From Pagrus major (Eukaryota > Chordata > Actinopteri > Spariformes > Sparidae): 64,000 nucleotides of DNA. The notes below the pieces were generated by a model. The model did not search any database and was not told the origin of the DNA. It saw nothing but the letters and a program-made list of their open reading frames with translations. Below, piece after piece: positions 41,001-56,141 of the stretch. How positions within the stretch are numbered: position 1 is the first letter of the stretch; the number at the start of each line of letters is the position of its first letter. Where the stretch lies: contig NC_133219.1 of assembly GCF_040436345.1 (NCBI RefSeq), positions 20,859,458 to 20,923,457 of the forward strand, given 5' to 3'. The position numbers and the translations under genes were made by a program.

Positions 41001-44000
41001 AATAACAGCAGAGGCTGACAAAAATGTTATTAGTCTGGCAGCCATTTGGACAAATTAAATTTTTTTGGGACCATTTGTCTACATAAAATGTAATTGGATC
41101 CATCAGTGTGAGTGAATGTGAGTGATGGACCAACCAACACAACGACCTACCTTACCTCTTAGCTAGAGCCATGATGCCAATGAGATTGAACTGCTGTGTC
41201 ATATTATAACAACAGTAACCGACATTAGTTGCATATCACCTGATGGTTATATAATCTTATAACACAGATTTCAGTTATGTTACTTACCCTCCTGCCTTTA
41301 GGTCCTCTGATGCCGATGGCTCCCCGCGAACCAGGAGGTCCCTGAAATGTGAGAAGAAAATGTGTTTGAGTTTGTAACAAACTGTGGAAACTATTAACTA
41401 TTAACAGTGGTAAGTTGAATGCCGGTACACAGAAAGTACCTATTTTAACAGTAAACAACAGTTCAGCTTTTTAAGATAACATGAAATATCAAGTGCCTTT
41501 ATAGAAGTTAGGCTGATATATTAAATCAATAATGGATTTTTGTTAAAGAGTGACTTCACACTAGCTGACAATGTTTTTGGTGAAATCCAATGGTTTAATT
41601 TCTCACTTTGCTGCAGTGACGAGTGCAACACAGCACGTTTCTGACCACACCAAACAACTCCCATCACCGGCTAGGTTTTGGTTAAAGAACATGTGATTGA
41701 ATGCTTGGTACCATCCACTAATGTTATACAAATATTAAGTTTGTTCATCGAGATTAGCAGGAGGTGGCGCCAATTCTCTAGTTGGGTGCAGTAATGCCAT
41801 TGCAGAAGAATAGGGCGCAACAAGATGATGTAAATTATTTAGCGCCAGTCAAATCTCAAACAGTGAAAAAGGATATAGAAAACGCGATGATGACATTTGG
41901 CATTTCTGTTTGTGACATGTATTAATTTCTAAACACATATCTGATGTTTTACTCTGCGGCTATTTCTCGTCTCTTCAGTGGAGTGGAGACTTCAGTGGAT
42001 GTTTAAGTCGCATGCTTCATGAACATGAATGTTTTTCTGCCAAGTCTGTTTCTATTGCACTTTGTTGCTTTCATCACCAACTCATTTTTACCCCAGCCAA
42101 GAGTAAAGACTTATTTGCAATATTTCCACTCAGGTTTTTCAAGCGCAGATTTAAAAAGGTGCATAAAAACAGGTGGATTGAAAAAAACCCCACTGATGCT
42201 GGGTGAAAACACTTGTATTAAGTATCAGACAAGGTCCAGTTATGTAGTCCACACATCAGGAAGGTGTAGTCTCTGGCAGTAATAACAGTAAACTTACTGG
42301 TATCCCTTGCGGTCCAGGTGGCCCAGTCACTCCAGGTATTCCAGTGTGACCCTGATGGATACAACATTACTCAAATGATATATCTATGTGATTTATCTGT
42401 GAAATCTTAAATTGGCTCTCAGATGACAAAACTCAGTGGCCTTGTTTTACCTGCCTACGGATGATTATTGTTAAATCACTAAAATCAGTCTCTCCAAACA
42501 GATCATACCCCCAAACCCTTATATATGTAGAATTGAATGCCCCCTGGAACGAGAGACGGGGTCCAGACTTACTCCTTACCATCGGCCCCAATTCACCTGG
42601 CGGCCCAGGGGCACCTGTTTTCCCTCGATCCCCCTGAGGAACGATGAGCCATGATTAGTGAAGCATCACCAGAAGGCCTGCAACTGATGTTTCATCTGTC
42701 TAAAACTTTTGTAGATTAATTGATGAAGCGTTAAGTGCAACACTCAAAGATATTTTTTTGACATAAAACAAAGCAAATGTTTGGCATTCTTGCTTTGATT
42801 AATGACTTAAGATATTCATCGATTAACAGATTTGTTGTAATTGACCTATTGTATCAGCTCTAATCACATGCTACATCAACAGAGAGCAATATAACAAATT
42901 CAAACGGACACTACACAAGAACAAATTGTGATCCTTGCAAAGTGTGACAAATTGAGAGCATGCTAACCTTTTCCCCGGCAATTCCCATCTCTCCAGCAGG
43001 CCCAACAAAACCAGGCAGTCCCTGAAGGAGAGAGATTACACTGTCTCAACTCTCCCTTATTTCTTTCGGTTCTACTGAAGTTAGATTTCTCATAATAGGC
43101 TGCACAGCTTTGGGATTCGAATGAAAAAGACACACACAGAGACACACAGTGAGAGCATCAGACAGAAATCAGCAGAAAGAGGGAGAAAAGCCTTTACCCT
43201 CTCGCCAAGCTTTCCGACCTCGCCAGTTATCCCGGTCTCGCCCTACAGCAAAGTAGACAATTAGCATATCACAAACTTATTCATGCCTACGTTTTAGTCG
43301 AAATCAGTTGAAATGTGCTCAGAGGCTCGTTCCCCTGTGGTAACAAAGAATTAACATCTAATTTACACATATTCAGATGATACATTATCATAAAAGAAAG
43401 CCGGGGAGACAATGTTCAGTTAAGGATGACAGTGTTTCGGTGGTGTGTGTGTGTGACTATTAGGTCTGACCTTGAGTCCATCTGGGCCTGTCAGTCCAGG
43501 GAATCCCTGCCTCCCAGGCCTGCCCTGAACAGAAAGCAAAAATGACACAGAGAAGTGTACCGCAGCTCCACACCAAACACACAATAAACTCTGTATCTCC
43601 TGTAAAAGGTGCAGTCTGTGAGTCTGCCGTCCCTCGAGAGGCCACGGCACAAAACAAACTGATGCCAAAACAAAAACAGCCCTTTAAGAAACTTAATGAT
43701 CCATAAAACAAAGAGCCGTTTGCAGCATCAAAGGCCTCTTATTACTCACACAAGTCATTGGGTCATTTGTGTTTGTTTGCAGTAATCACTTGTGGGTTAC
43801 ACTTCTGGGAGACAGCAGACTGGAGTCAACCAATGCAAAAATAGAGTGTTTCATTGGAAAAGTCGTCTCTATTGTTTCGCCTGGGATGACTCCAAACAAA
43901 CACTTTTTTTTGGTACAAGATAATTACTATTTTATTCAAACTGCAGAACAGTTCAAAGGCATCCCTATTTGTCTCTTATAAAGTTCTATGTTTCATTTCA

Positions 44001-47000
44001 TTTACAGCTGCAATGATCAATTCACTGATTAGCTGTCGACTGTTGAATTAATCAGCAATTACTTTGACAATTGATTCATCAGTTTGAGTAATTTTTAACA
44101 AATCAAATTCTCCGATTCCATCTTCAGTCAGTAAACTGAATATCTTTGGGTTGGGGACAAAACAAGATATTTGAGGATGTCATCTTGTACTTTGGAAAAC
44201 ACTGATCATCATTTGTCACCATTTTCAGACATTTTATTAGACCAAACATCTAATTAACTAATGAGAAAATAATCAACGACAAAAGGATTGTCAAAATTTC
44301 TCTTTTGGTTATATTTATTTCCTTGTTTTAAACAGCATTATTTAGCCCTTTTCTTTTCTTTTTCAAAGCTTTTTTCAAATAAATAACTTTATTTTTTACC
44401 AAAACCATCTGGTTTTATGTTGCTTCCCTTCCGCTTACGAGCTGGGTTGTAACACCCTTGATTCAATAACTTTAATTGCATATTTGACGTCCCGAGTAGA
44501 CACCAATGTAATAAATTCCTGTGAGGTTTAAGGTTAAAATGTTCCTTTTTCCTGTATATTCATCTTAAAATGAAATCAGTCATCTGACACAGCTATACAT
44601 TTTGGTTTGACACTTAAGTTGCTTTTGTTTGTGATTGCGGGTGATGATTTTATGATAGAAAAGAGGATAGCAATTTGCTGACCAATCTCGTAATATGAGT
44701 ATCCAGTGTCCAATAGGAAGTCTTTCAAAACAGCTTTAGAACAATAGAGAAGTCAGTCAGCCAAGGACTTACTGGCCATACCAGGTCATAGTTATTCCTT
44801 CACAGTTAAATTTAGGCAGAAACACATGGTGCACTTGTGCGTAAGCAAGCATTGCGGTGTTGAGTGTGGATGCTAAAAGATAATTGTGTTATTGTATTTT
44901 CTAACTGAACTGCTGGGCTTATCCAATCAGCACTCACCTCGAGTCCAGCAGGTCCAGCTGGGCCAACCGGTCCCTCATCACCCTGACAGAAAGAATCATG
45001 ACAAAAGGTCAGGAAGGGACAAATTTCTTATATATTTCATCTTCAAACTATATAAAGTCAACCCCACCTGAAGTCCTGGTATCCCTCTTGGACCTGGCAA
45101 ACCTCTTGTCCCTTGCTTTCCCTGTGGAAGAACCGCTGAGCGTGAACTTTCACCTCATTTCTACTCACTGAAAAGTCATACCTAAAGCGTTAATGTAACT
45201 TCACTAACCTTGGGTCCTTCAGGGCCATTTTGTCCCGGTGGGCCAATGTCACCTGGAAAGCCCTGTGAAATGACAGGAAGTAAACCACAGCTTCATCAGC
45301 ACACATACTTTATGCACACCATATTATATTGACACATATAATGATGAAATAACATAAATATAATGCATCTAATCAAAATATAACACCAGTAATCCTACCT
45401 CTGGGCCAGGAGGGCCAGGTAAACCATCAGGGCCCTTTTCACCGGGTTTGCCCTAAGAAATGTCACAAGTGATGGAATTATTATTATCACACAGATCAGA
45501 AACTTAAAAATAACCAAACTGACAATACCATAGCCAAAACTCACTAGATGGTGCGTGCAATATAATGTGATATAACCCTCAAATATAACCATACAGTATA
45601 TGCAAGTTACTTGGAAATCTCATACCTAAATATTCTGACAGGAGGAAAGAGCTACATCATGTAGCAGGTCAAAGCAAGTACGAGAGTGTTTTTTCAAACC
45701 TCAAATCAGATCAGAGAGAACTTAAAATATTAAGGAACCATAAGATCACACGAGTGCCAATTTTGGTGGATTAGTCTTAAAGCTAAGGCAGCACATGCAC
45801 TGGCGGTGCCCTGCGCTTTGAGAAGTTGTTTATGCCACAGCTTTATTAACACACATTTCTTAGAGCAAACTTCTCCTACACGCATGAGTGCCTGAAGTTT
45901 GCTTTTGTATACATTTGAAGATTTCCACCCATTTTTCATCAAAGTGCCAGCATTTTTTCCTGAGTTCATCTTATGACTTTGTGTACTTTTTTAGCACAGC
46001 ACTGTGCTTTCAGAACTAACTTCTTATCTGGAGCAGCTAAGGAAACAAGTAGAAAAAGCCTTCACAACAAAATGTTAGAGAAGCTGTGACTACTCAAAGC
46101 CAACTCTGTGCTCCATTAGATAGAAGGCACTTTATTTATCATTTATTGATCACAAAGGAAAATCTACACAGTGCTTCAGACACTGAGAACAAGCAACCGA
46201 AACAGTAAAGCATGAAAAGAAATCACTTAAACTATATGTCCGCAAGTGACGCAGTACAATGTGTCATGCCTTACTCCTATCACTCATGCTGAATGGGCAA
46301 CATCAAAAAGGAGCGGTGGATTCATAAAGTTGAAATGAGGAGTTATCTGTACAAAACTGTCTATTTTTACAGCAAAAATCTGAATAAGCTGCGAGCTGGC
46401 AGGAGGGAGATCACCAAGTGAGAAAACACACCATCTGCACTTGCTGTTGGCTATATAGTAGTCTTTTCCAATAGAGTAACTAAATCTAAATATCACAGTA
46501 TAAAATGTGTGTTTGCTCTTTAAAGAGTACAAATGTTGGAAGATCGGCTATCTTAGCAAACTCACTGATCTTTAACTTGAGCAGTTAAGGCTCAAATCGG
46601 ATCTCCAGTACACAGCTGCTAAGTACCCAATAATGGACATCAATAATGGACATGTTGCTAATCAACAGACCTTTGTCAACTTTTTCCCCACTGGTATTGC
46701 GTGTTTTAGTGGAGGATAGAAAATACCTGTGGTCCAGGATTTCCACGAGGACCTGGCAACCCAGGTGAGCCACGGTTGCCCTGTAACATAAAAGACCAGC
46801 TCAGTGTAAACAGGTCAAGACAAACACATAGGTCAAATGTAAAAGAAGCAAACTAGCAAAATCACATTCATGAACATGCTGATTAGATACAGAAACACAC
46901 CAGCTACATCTCTGCGATAGGAATAAAAGAAATTTGTTGAATCGACTGCGCTTTTACAGCTCTTTTAGACAGCAGAACAAGGTGCTTTCTGGTGTAAACA

Positions 47001-50000
47001 AACACACAGATGGAGGCAGAGATACCCTGCAAGGAACTGGTCTAATCATGAGGAGCAATCTGGACTTCAGTGTCTTGCAAGGAACACTTTGACATGCAGA
47101 TAAGAGAAGCCAGGCATTGAACAACAAATCTTATTATTTATGGATGACCCGCTGTACCACCTGAACACATAAAGAAACATTATACCTACCTTGTCACCTT
47201 GGTATCCACACTCCCCTGGCTCTCCTGATAAGCCAAAATCCCCCTGAGAAAACACAAAGAAACATGAAAAAAATTATCTGAATGTTTGTAAAAAATGATT
47301 TGATCAACATGCACCACAGGAGTGCTGGGTTACACAAGTCACGCATTATAGCTTTTCTGTTATCTGTTAGCTTTCTCGGAAGTCACAGATACAATTTTGT
47401 GATTTGTCACATCTAGTATTATTGTAAACACAAGGTTAGTAGTCTGAGAAAGACATAAGCAGGTCACCTTATCACCTTTCAGTCCTGGCTCCCCCGGGTT
47501 TCCAGGCACTCCCTTGCAAGCAAAATAAAATGTAAAAGAAAACATGATTATTGAGCAGTCTTGGTGGTTCACATACACACAAGTGGCAGAGTAACTGAAT
47601 CCAAACAACAACTAAGTGGCCTGAATTACCAAAATGTACGTTATTTATAATTCATCCATATCAAAACCAGATGTAGACGGAACCAGAAAACTGCATCATT
47701 TACCTTGAGTCCTGGTGGTCCTGTCAAGCCTATAATGCCAACAGGGCCCATGTCTCCCTGCAAAAGACAAGACACACAAAAACCAGGCAGTATACTTAGA
47801 ATGCTGACTGTCCAGAGAAATCCCCAAAACCTTAAATAATACTTAGATTTCAACATATATTTTATTTAACAACTTCTACTATTACCCAGGACTTCCACAG
47901 CAATCTGAAAATTGCATCCTGGTGTCTGTATCTACAAAGAGCCTACCCTCAGCCTGTATTTTCTTATTTTCTTCTTATTTTGCTGTGCTCCAGACGTTTC
48001 TGGGCATCAGAGATCTGGAGAGAGATAGTTGATTCCTGAGTCTCGTTCCCAGGCTGCAGACACTTTCGGTTGGTGACTTGCCAACTCAAAGTGTCGTTAT
48101 TTGTTGACCGCGGAGTGAGACTCAACAATCATCTATCTTTCTCAAGAATCGCCTTCTGCACTTTGTGAATTTACAAACAGAAACTGACAAAACCTGCATA
48201 GTGTGCCTTTAAAAACTGACAAAAGATTGATTCAAATCAGAACTAACTTATCAGGGAATACAAGTTTACTAAGAAGGCCTGACACTCAATGCCAGCTTTC
48301 TGCGTTCGACCTGTTTTTAGAATATTCAATGCTTTGAACACATTTTTATTATTTTATTAACCATGAAAATATTGAAGTTTTGTATCAGGACAAGAGATGT
48401 GTGAGAATGACAAGAATAACAAGTAAGGAATCAAACTTTTTTATAACAATTGTTAGTTGCAAACTGCTTTCCAGAATAAATACAAGAAGGACTTAAAGAG
48501 ACAGAGAAGACTACATAAACCGTAAAATATAAAAATATAAAATATCAGTGAGAAGAATACAACAAGACTCACAACAAGACCAGGGACTCCAAATGGGCCA
48601 GGAGCTCCTAGTTCACCCTGAGAGGACAAAGAAAGAGATGCATAAAAAGATTCAACACAAGCACAGTCAGATAGAGGTGAAGAGCTATAGAAATGATATG
48701 CATATAAGAGCTTTCAGTTTGTGTCTATATTTGTTTAGTAGTGTTTTCCACCGCTCAATGATAGCCTGCGTAATGTTTCTCCATTCATTTGAGCGTAGTG
48801 AGTGAGCACTTGGCACTTGACACAGAGAGGCTTGTTGTCTAAATGATCTACCCCGCAGCCACACACCATGCCCACATCCTCTCCGAGCTAAGCGTCCAAT
48901 GGAGAGATGGATGACACACGGCCCAGTGTGGCCTTCCTGTCGCCTCCTCTATTTCTCTATGAATGAAAGGAGATGAATTCAGCCAAATGGAACGTCCCCA
49001 CTCTTCCCTCTGAAGGCAGAGGAAATGAGGCCTGGAGGAGGCTCTCACGGGGCAGCCAATCACAATCTTACAGTGACCCTGTCAATCATGAGCAGTGTGG
49101 GTCACACTAGAGCAAGAGGAGAGGAGAGTGAAACTGCTGATGCTGCCCTCATATCAGTACGGCTTATGATGGGTGAGTGAGTCACTGGCATGGATTTGAC
49201 TCAAAGCCAGTCCAGCTCAGGAATACAATTTTTTTTCTTCAGGCTCGACAATGATGTAGTAACACAATTTTTTATTATTGCTGTGTTATGCTTTTGTATA
49301 AGAAATGTACTACATTAGGTCTGAAATCTGGTGAAATCTCAGGTGTAATGTTGTTGGTGTCCAAGTGGAGACAAACTGCAGTGAAGGGTGCATTTATCTC
49401 CATCATTTCACTTACTGGGTTCCCATCAGGGCCAGGAGGTCCCCTCTCTCCAAAGTCACCAGGAAACCCCTGAGCACACAAAGAAACAGGATAGTTATGT
49501 AACCAAAGGGAAGGGGGGGGGGTTGTTTACACTGTCAAAATGTCTTTTTCAATGTTGAATTTATTAATATGGCATATGGTTTGCCAGTGAAGTAATCACA
49601 CCACAGACAGGGGATCAATAAAGTCAAGTGAATTTTATTAATATAGCCCAATTACAAATTTTCCTCTAAGGCTTTTACAATTTGTACAGCATGCGACACC
49701 CTCTGTCCTTAGACCCCCAAAGTGATTCCCAAAACAGAAGTTTGACGGCTAAAGCCAAGCAAATCCCATCAAATGTGCTCCCAGCGCTTCATTCCTGGGA
49801 GACCAGCAGGAAATTCCATGGCTGAGTGTTTCCGAGCGACCGGGTGTCTGTGTGTGTGCACGCGCTGGCAGGGAGCACTCAGCAGCCCGCGAACCAAACC
49901 CCCAGGACTTGCCTAAATGGCTGAATAAAGCTGCTTGGCCTAGGAACTGCTGACTGTGTTCTTTTTTTTTGCTTGGTGCTCGTAATTCTATTATAGAGGC

Positions 50001-53000
50001 AGAACAAGAGATGTGATGCAGCCGCGAGGCCACACGCTCATCGTGCGCTTGTAAATGTGCCAAGGTCAACATGCAACCCGCCGCACATCACGGCTCAGCA
50101 CTCGCCCACAGAAGGCGAGAAGCGAGCGCTGTGGTTAGACAAATGATAAACAGCAGAACAGAGGAGAGATCTGTCGTTCTCTGTCAACAGGCAGAGAGGA
50201 AAATATCAAATGAAAGCATGAAGACCTCAAGAGGTGCCAGATATAGGATTGTTTGTTTGGCAGACTGCTGATTTAGGACATTCAGCATGTGGATAACAGT
50301 AATAAAGTAATAAGCAGTAATTGGTGCAACATGAAGCTCACAGGAAATGTGGAAAAATGTGCCTTTTTCCAGAAATGTCAATAAATGGCTTGGTTTGATC
50401 AGAAACACATGCAAGTCTTTGTCTCATATTGACAACACTTTCAGGGAGGTTGGCGAGACCCTTTTCAGTCTGCCAGTCTGTTATGTGAAAAATACAACAT
50501 CCACTACTCTCCATCTGCAAGGAAAACACAAGAGGAAGGGACTGAATAAAATAAAATCCACATAATCTCAGAATTTGCTTTTTATGTGGCAAGTTAGGCT
50601 TTGGGACATGTGAGTCACATGCGTCACTGCTGGATCAAATATGCCAACTCTGTCTCTTGTGCATCTTTCTAGATTTTGTTTAACTGCATTACTGCTGACT
50701 CAGGACAGAAAAAACTTCTTGCGTAAAGTGACTGGCCTCACTTTTTACCACAGAAGAAGAGTAATGGCTTGCTCATGACTTGGCTATTCTGACCATATTT
50801 TTTTCTGTCTTCAGTCTCTGTCTATGACCATTGTGGAATAATAATGTTTTTTAAAAAAGCATGTTCAACCAGACTTGGCCTGGGAAAATATCAGATTTAC
50901 ATAAGTGGTTATGTGCAGCTTCAGTATTTTCCATGTAAGCCTGAGAGGATGGGGAAATTTACTTCCAGGCGCCAATGACGATAGACTTCCCGGATCTGTG
51001 GGTAAAGACTCCGGAGAGCCAAACCCACAACTGACACATTACATTATCATATCAGTCTAATGCAAAACAAGCACAGTAATAAGCACACACTATAACGTAC
51101 AATGTTTCCTAATCAACTTTAGCCAAAGGAAATGAATCATACAAGATGTATATAAGGGGATTCACTGGTTTTAGTCATTTCTTATTTTATAGCGGTAACT
51201 GACTAAGAAATTCAATGTAGGTTGCTGACACAGGCACGTTATGCTGCTAAGGGTGCATATTTCTCCCCCCGTATTAATCCATAGCTTTACTGTGCCAGTG
51301 TGGAAGTTACCACAACTTTTCTTTGCAGATTTATGATAAAGGCTAGGAGGGGTTTCACACTGAACCAGAGCCTCTCTGTCAGAGTAATGGTCATTTAATA
51401 CACTTTAAAGTAGTTCTGCACTACAGTAAGAGTCCATAGATCAAGACAAAACACTCTCACTTTCATGAGGCTGCATTACAAATGTGCTCTGAGAAGTATG
51501 TTGAGAGAAAACTTTACCGGCCTACCCATCTTGCCCTTCTTCCCATGAATGCCAGGAATTCCCTGGAAACAGGAAAGAAAACAGATTTGAGAGACGGAAA
51601 GAGAAAAATGGATAAGGAACTAGAGGAGAGATAAAAGTGCATAATGTAAAAACAGAGTCAAACAAAGTCTTCAAAGTCTTTAGCCCCACAAACTGCTCTT
51701 ACACAACAGCCTTTGACAAAACAATCCCAAGGGTCCCTTTAGTAGCTATCCGATGATCGAAAAATCAGAACAGCTTCTATATCGACCTCTAGGGGAGAGT
51801 AAGTAAAGTAAAGTCAAGTAAATCATAATAGCTTATCTTTTGTTATCTTTTGTAAGACAGTTCAGACTCAGCCTGTCAGGTTCAAGTTCAAGTTCTACAT
51901 TGTGGCTCAACTTTAATCAGACTAAACTGCACTTTGTCAGCCTTAGCTGTGCTTGTTAAGCTGTGCTTTGAGCTTAATGCTACATTTGCATGCTAATTTG
52001 CTGATTAATAGAAATTGCACTTTCACTTCAGTCTCAAAAGACAAAAGTATTGTCATTTGTTTTTATTGTCTGAAAATGTATGTATTTTCTCAGACTGGAC
52101 TCTCCCCAATCTACATCTATATTTGTAGTTGCACTAAAAGCTGAATGAAGCACCCTTCATTAAGGTGTCGGGCAGAGGCAAGCTTCAAGACGACCTTCCC
52201 TCTCTCTGGCGGAAACAAGAAATGCAGTATTTTTTCGTTTCATATCTGCATTCTTCGGAATTGGCATTTCTTCTTTTTTTGTCAATATTTTCTAGTTTTT
52301 CACTCTGATGTTGAGAAACTGTTTGGTTTTTGCAACAGTCCAAATTTGAACACATATACCATTTTCTGGACTAGAGAAGGGTATATTCGATCTTAAATAC
52401 AATTTATCATTAAAAGGTGTTAAAGCCACAATATCAACGATATCAAATGTCTATCTTAGTTTGAGAAGTTAACGTTTGCAGGGGTAGTCGCACAAAATGT
52501 CTTCCATAACGAACACAACACTACGTTGCACAGTGTCAGTGAGTAAGCACAGGTATAGACCCCTTTATCCCACTTTCATTCTAGGTTATTTGGTTTGGGA
52601 TGGCACTATATGTGGCGGACCATTGGCAAGGATTCGCAAACAGAGTGGAAGTGGGTGGTGAGAGGGTGTAGGACAGACCTAGTCAACTTGCGGCTAGTGA
52701 GCCGAATGTAGCCCTCTAACAACTTCATTCCAGCTCTTTGATCATTTTGTTACTGGGGTAATTAGGCCATTCATTACTCAGCTTGGATCCTAAGCACAAA
52801 AATGCTCTTATTTTATTAAAAAGGTTTTAAACCAGCCTGTTAAAGCAGAGGAATTTATGCGAATCAAACTGACAACCTACTTCTAAGATTAAAATGGTGC
52901 ATTTTCCCTTCTACTTATGTAAAATCTGGCCCTTCTAAAAAACAGAATAGGCCTGGTGTAAGGAGTAGTTTGAGAAAGGCCCTTAATATATAATAACTGG

Positions 53001-56000
53001 TAACAGAAAACAGACCAGAATCCAGTCTCCATCCAGCATATCAATAAATTGAGACAAGGTCTCATCATATTTCCAGGCAGACAGACTGGACCTCCTCACA
53101 TGCTTGGCAGAGTAGGTAAAAGGTCAGGATCAGTACAAGGAGAAACACAAGCATCTTATACCTAAAAATAACTTTTCAATCACATTTTCTAACATTCAAT
53201 ATGAAACCTTAGCATGTTAGCTTCTCTGCATGTCATGTCAGCTTAAACCTTAAGGCAGACCTGAGGCTGTCATTAGTTTCATTTTTGGTGCAAAACTTGA
53301 TTCGTCATTATTTGCCTTGATGAAAAGATGAAAAGTCAAGGAGTTAGCAAAGCAACTGGGATTCATCCTCTCAGGACCATGCTGTAAATGTTTGAAATAT
53401 AATTTCATGGAAACCCATGCCAATGTTCGTGACATGTTTTACTCAAAGCGATGGATCAACTGACCGGACTGACTGACGCACTGGAGGCCCAACAGTGCCG
53501 AAGAGCCACTTGGCTGGTGTGGCTAATAACAAAAAACGACCTCAAATTCCTAATTTATTCTGTGACACTGCCCTAGAGGTTTGTGGGAATTTTAATTGTG
53601 ACCGGGTTTTAAGTAAATTTAAATCCACCTCCAACATTTTAATCATATCCTAGACAACTGAGGTTTCGAATGTGGGTTGTTTTTCCGAGCTGGCTTGATC
53701 CAATACAGTATAAAGGGAGCTTGTGTTACTTTGGGCTTATAACAGTGATTTGGTGAGGTGTGCCTGCAGTGTTTCGAGAATGAAATCTATTTCTATTTCA
53801 TATAATGCAACCCAGTGGGCATTTTACTCTCACAGCCCATAATACTCACTCTCTCGCCATCAGGACCGGGAAAGCCAAAAAGCCCAGGGAGGCCAATGTG
53901 ACCCTGGAGAGACGAATAAAGGACGGAGTGGAAGAGCAGATAAGGCAAAGATAGATGGAAAAGAAAAATAAGGTGGACAATGAGACTGAGCAGAGAGGAC
54001 GGACATTGTCAGGAACAGTTAGGTGCCAGCAACACTAACACATGTCTAAAGATCTCTTGAGCTGTGATGCTTTGATCTGTTACAGCACCGCAGGCTGTTT
54101 GCTACAGTGGAGTGGGTCTGGAAGAGCCAAGCCTTGAGGCAAGTGTATATGCCCATGGACTGCATGGTGCTGGCTTCCACGATGTAGTCCAAGGGCACAT
54201 ACCCTCACATCAGGGATCTCTGAAGTTCTCTCTGGTCAAACCTGCTCAGCGGAAGAGGAGAAAAAACAGCGAGAAGGCTAGAAACAGAAATTACAATTCC
54301 GTTTGACAAGAGGTTAAAATCTTAATGCATCATGGTTATGCTCATTGGCAGCTTTATGATATTTGGTGAACTTTAACAAGAAAAGCCGAGCATGAAAGGG
54401 ATCTGAAGAGAGCCAGAGTTCATTGCTCATACAGTGCTTTAAATATACTCACAACACCAGCTGTCATTATCATCATGTAGTTAACAAGGGCGCATAAGTG
54501 GCGTTTATGACATCGGGCTTTTTATGCACCCACACTGGTTATGGCAATTTATTTAGCGGGCCTTTCACAGGTCGTTTAAGAAAGTTAAAGTTCAAAAGCT
54601 TTACTATAGAGAAGAGTCATGCTTCTCTCCCCTGTGGCCTTCAGAGGAGGCTAAGTGAGGGTGCACAGCAACAACATAAAATACAAGTAAACAGTCATTC
54701 TGAGGGTGCTTGAAACACTTTACAGTGCTAAATATACAGTATTTACTTACAAAAGACCTTTTCACTTGCAAAGATCAAGCATACTGCCTTAAAGAGTTTA
54801 CATTTAAACATTTAATAAAACAAAGCAGCAGCTTCTTACCCTGACGCCTTTTGGACCCATTTTCCCTACAGGCCCAGGTAAACCCTGTATGTAACAGAAG
54901 ACAAGACATATTTCTGTGGTTACAAACGGTGGCAGAACTTCATTTGTGCCGCTGGGAGAGTACTTAATTGTGAAAACAATGTTATGATATATCTAACCAG
55001 ATTAAAATTCCTCACTACTTGATGTTACGCATCAACTTCATCCAGACTTTTGCAACTTTTTTAAAATCCTAATTAGCCTCTTGGCGAGCGTCTGCTGTGT
55101 TAATACTTCAGCGGCATTCACATCAATTTCTCAGAGACGCTGCCAGCAAATCCATCGGTGCAGAAAATCTCCCCCTGCAACTGTAAAGATCAACTCTCAG
55201 CTGAGGAGAACTCCCCACAGCAAAGTGCGACGCCTTGACATAAACCGACAGCCCCAGTGATTCACAGCCCACAGATGGTAGGGGGTGCTAAAACCTAATC
55301 CATCACACACCACTAAGTGTCTATAGGGATCAGGGTTCAGACATAGTAAGTGCGCCAGAGCACAGAGGCAAACACTAAAACCCATGCCTGAACTCTACGT
55401 TATCATAAACATTCGGGAAGCGAGTGGGTAGTTGTCCGACTGTGTGAGTTTAAAATTTGCTTAAAGCTACAAGGAAACAGATTTTAAACGTAGAGAAACA
55501 CTAATGCTCCCCAGCTCAAGTTTAAAACTATTCCTAGAAGTGAGGTGAGAAATTACGCTCACAGTTTGGTAGGTCAGAGGAAGCTTATATGTACCCGGGG
55601 AGCTGCGGCATTAGTCACACTTTTATTACCTTTTCTTTCTCCAGAGTGGCACTTACGATGGAAACCTTTTGACATTTTATTTCCCCACTCAACCTGGAGC
55701 TTGCGTCGCTGAAATTCCAACAGGTGCTTCTCAACAGCTTGGTGCCCTTTGTCGGTCTTTCTGAGGCATTTTTTTCCCTTTCATTAAACTCTTTTATTTG
55801 GATTTACCAATATTTTCAATGCCAGTGGCTGAGATTTTCTACCAGCATACAGGCACATACGGGGGTTTGGTGTTTCCCCTACAATTCAGGTTTTTTTCAT
55901 CATTCTGACAGTAAGCAAAAATCATTCAAATTGGATTTATCATAAAGGCCAAATATTAAAAAAAGCTGAATTCACAATAAAAATAATATCCTACCCTCCA

Positions 56001-56054
56001 TTTATTGTTTTATCTTTCTTTATGTGTGAGTGTGAGTGTGTGTCTCCATGTCGG

Positions 56055-56141
<87 letters not shown>

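Noticed and set aside
54112-54306. 64-codon plus-strand frame
   Set aside because: It is antisense to the mir-455 hairpin and has no protein similarity.
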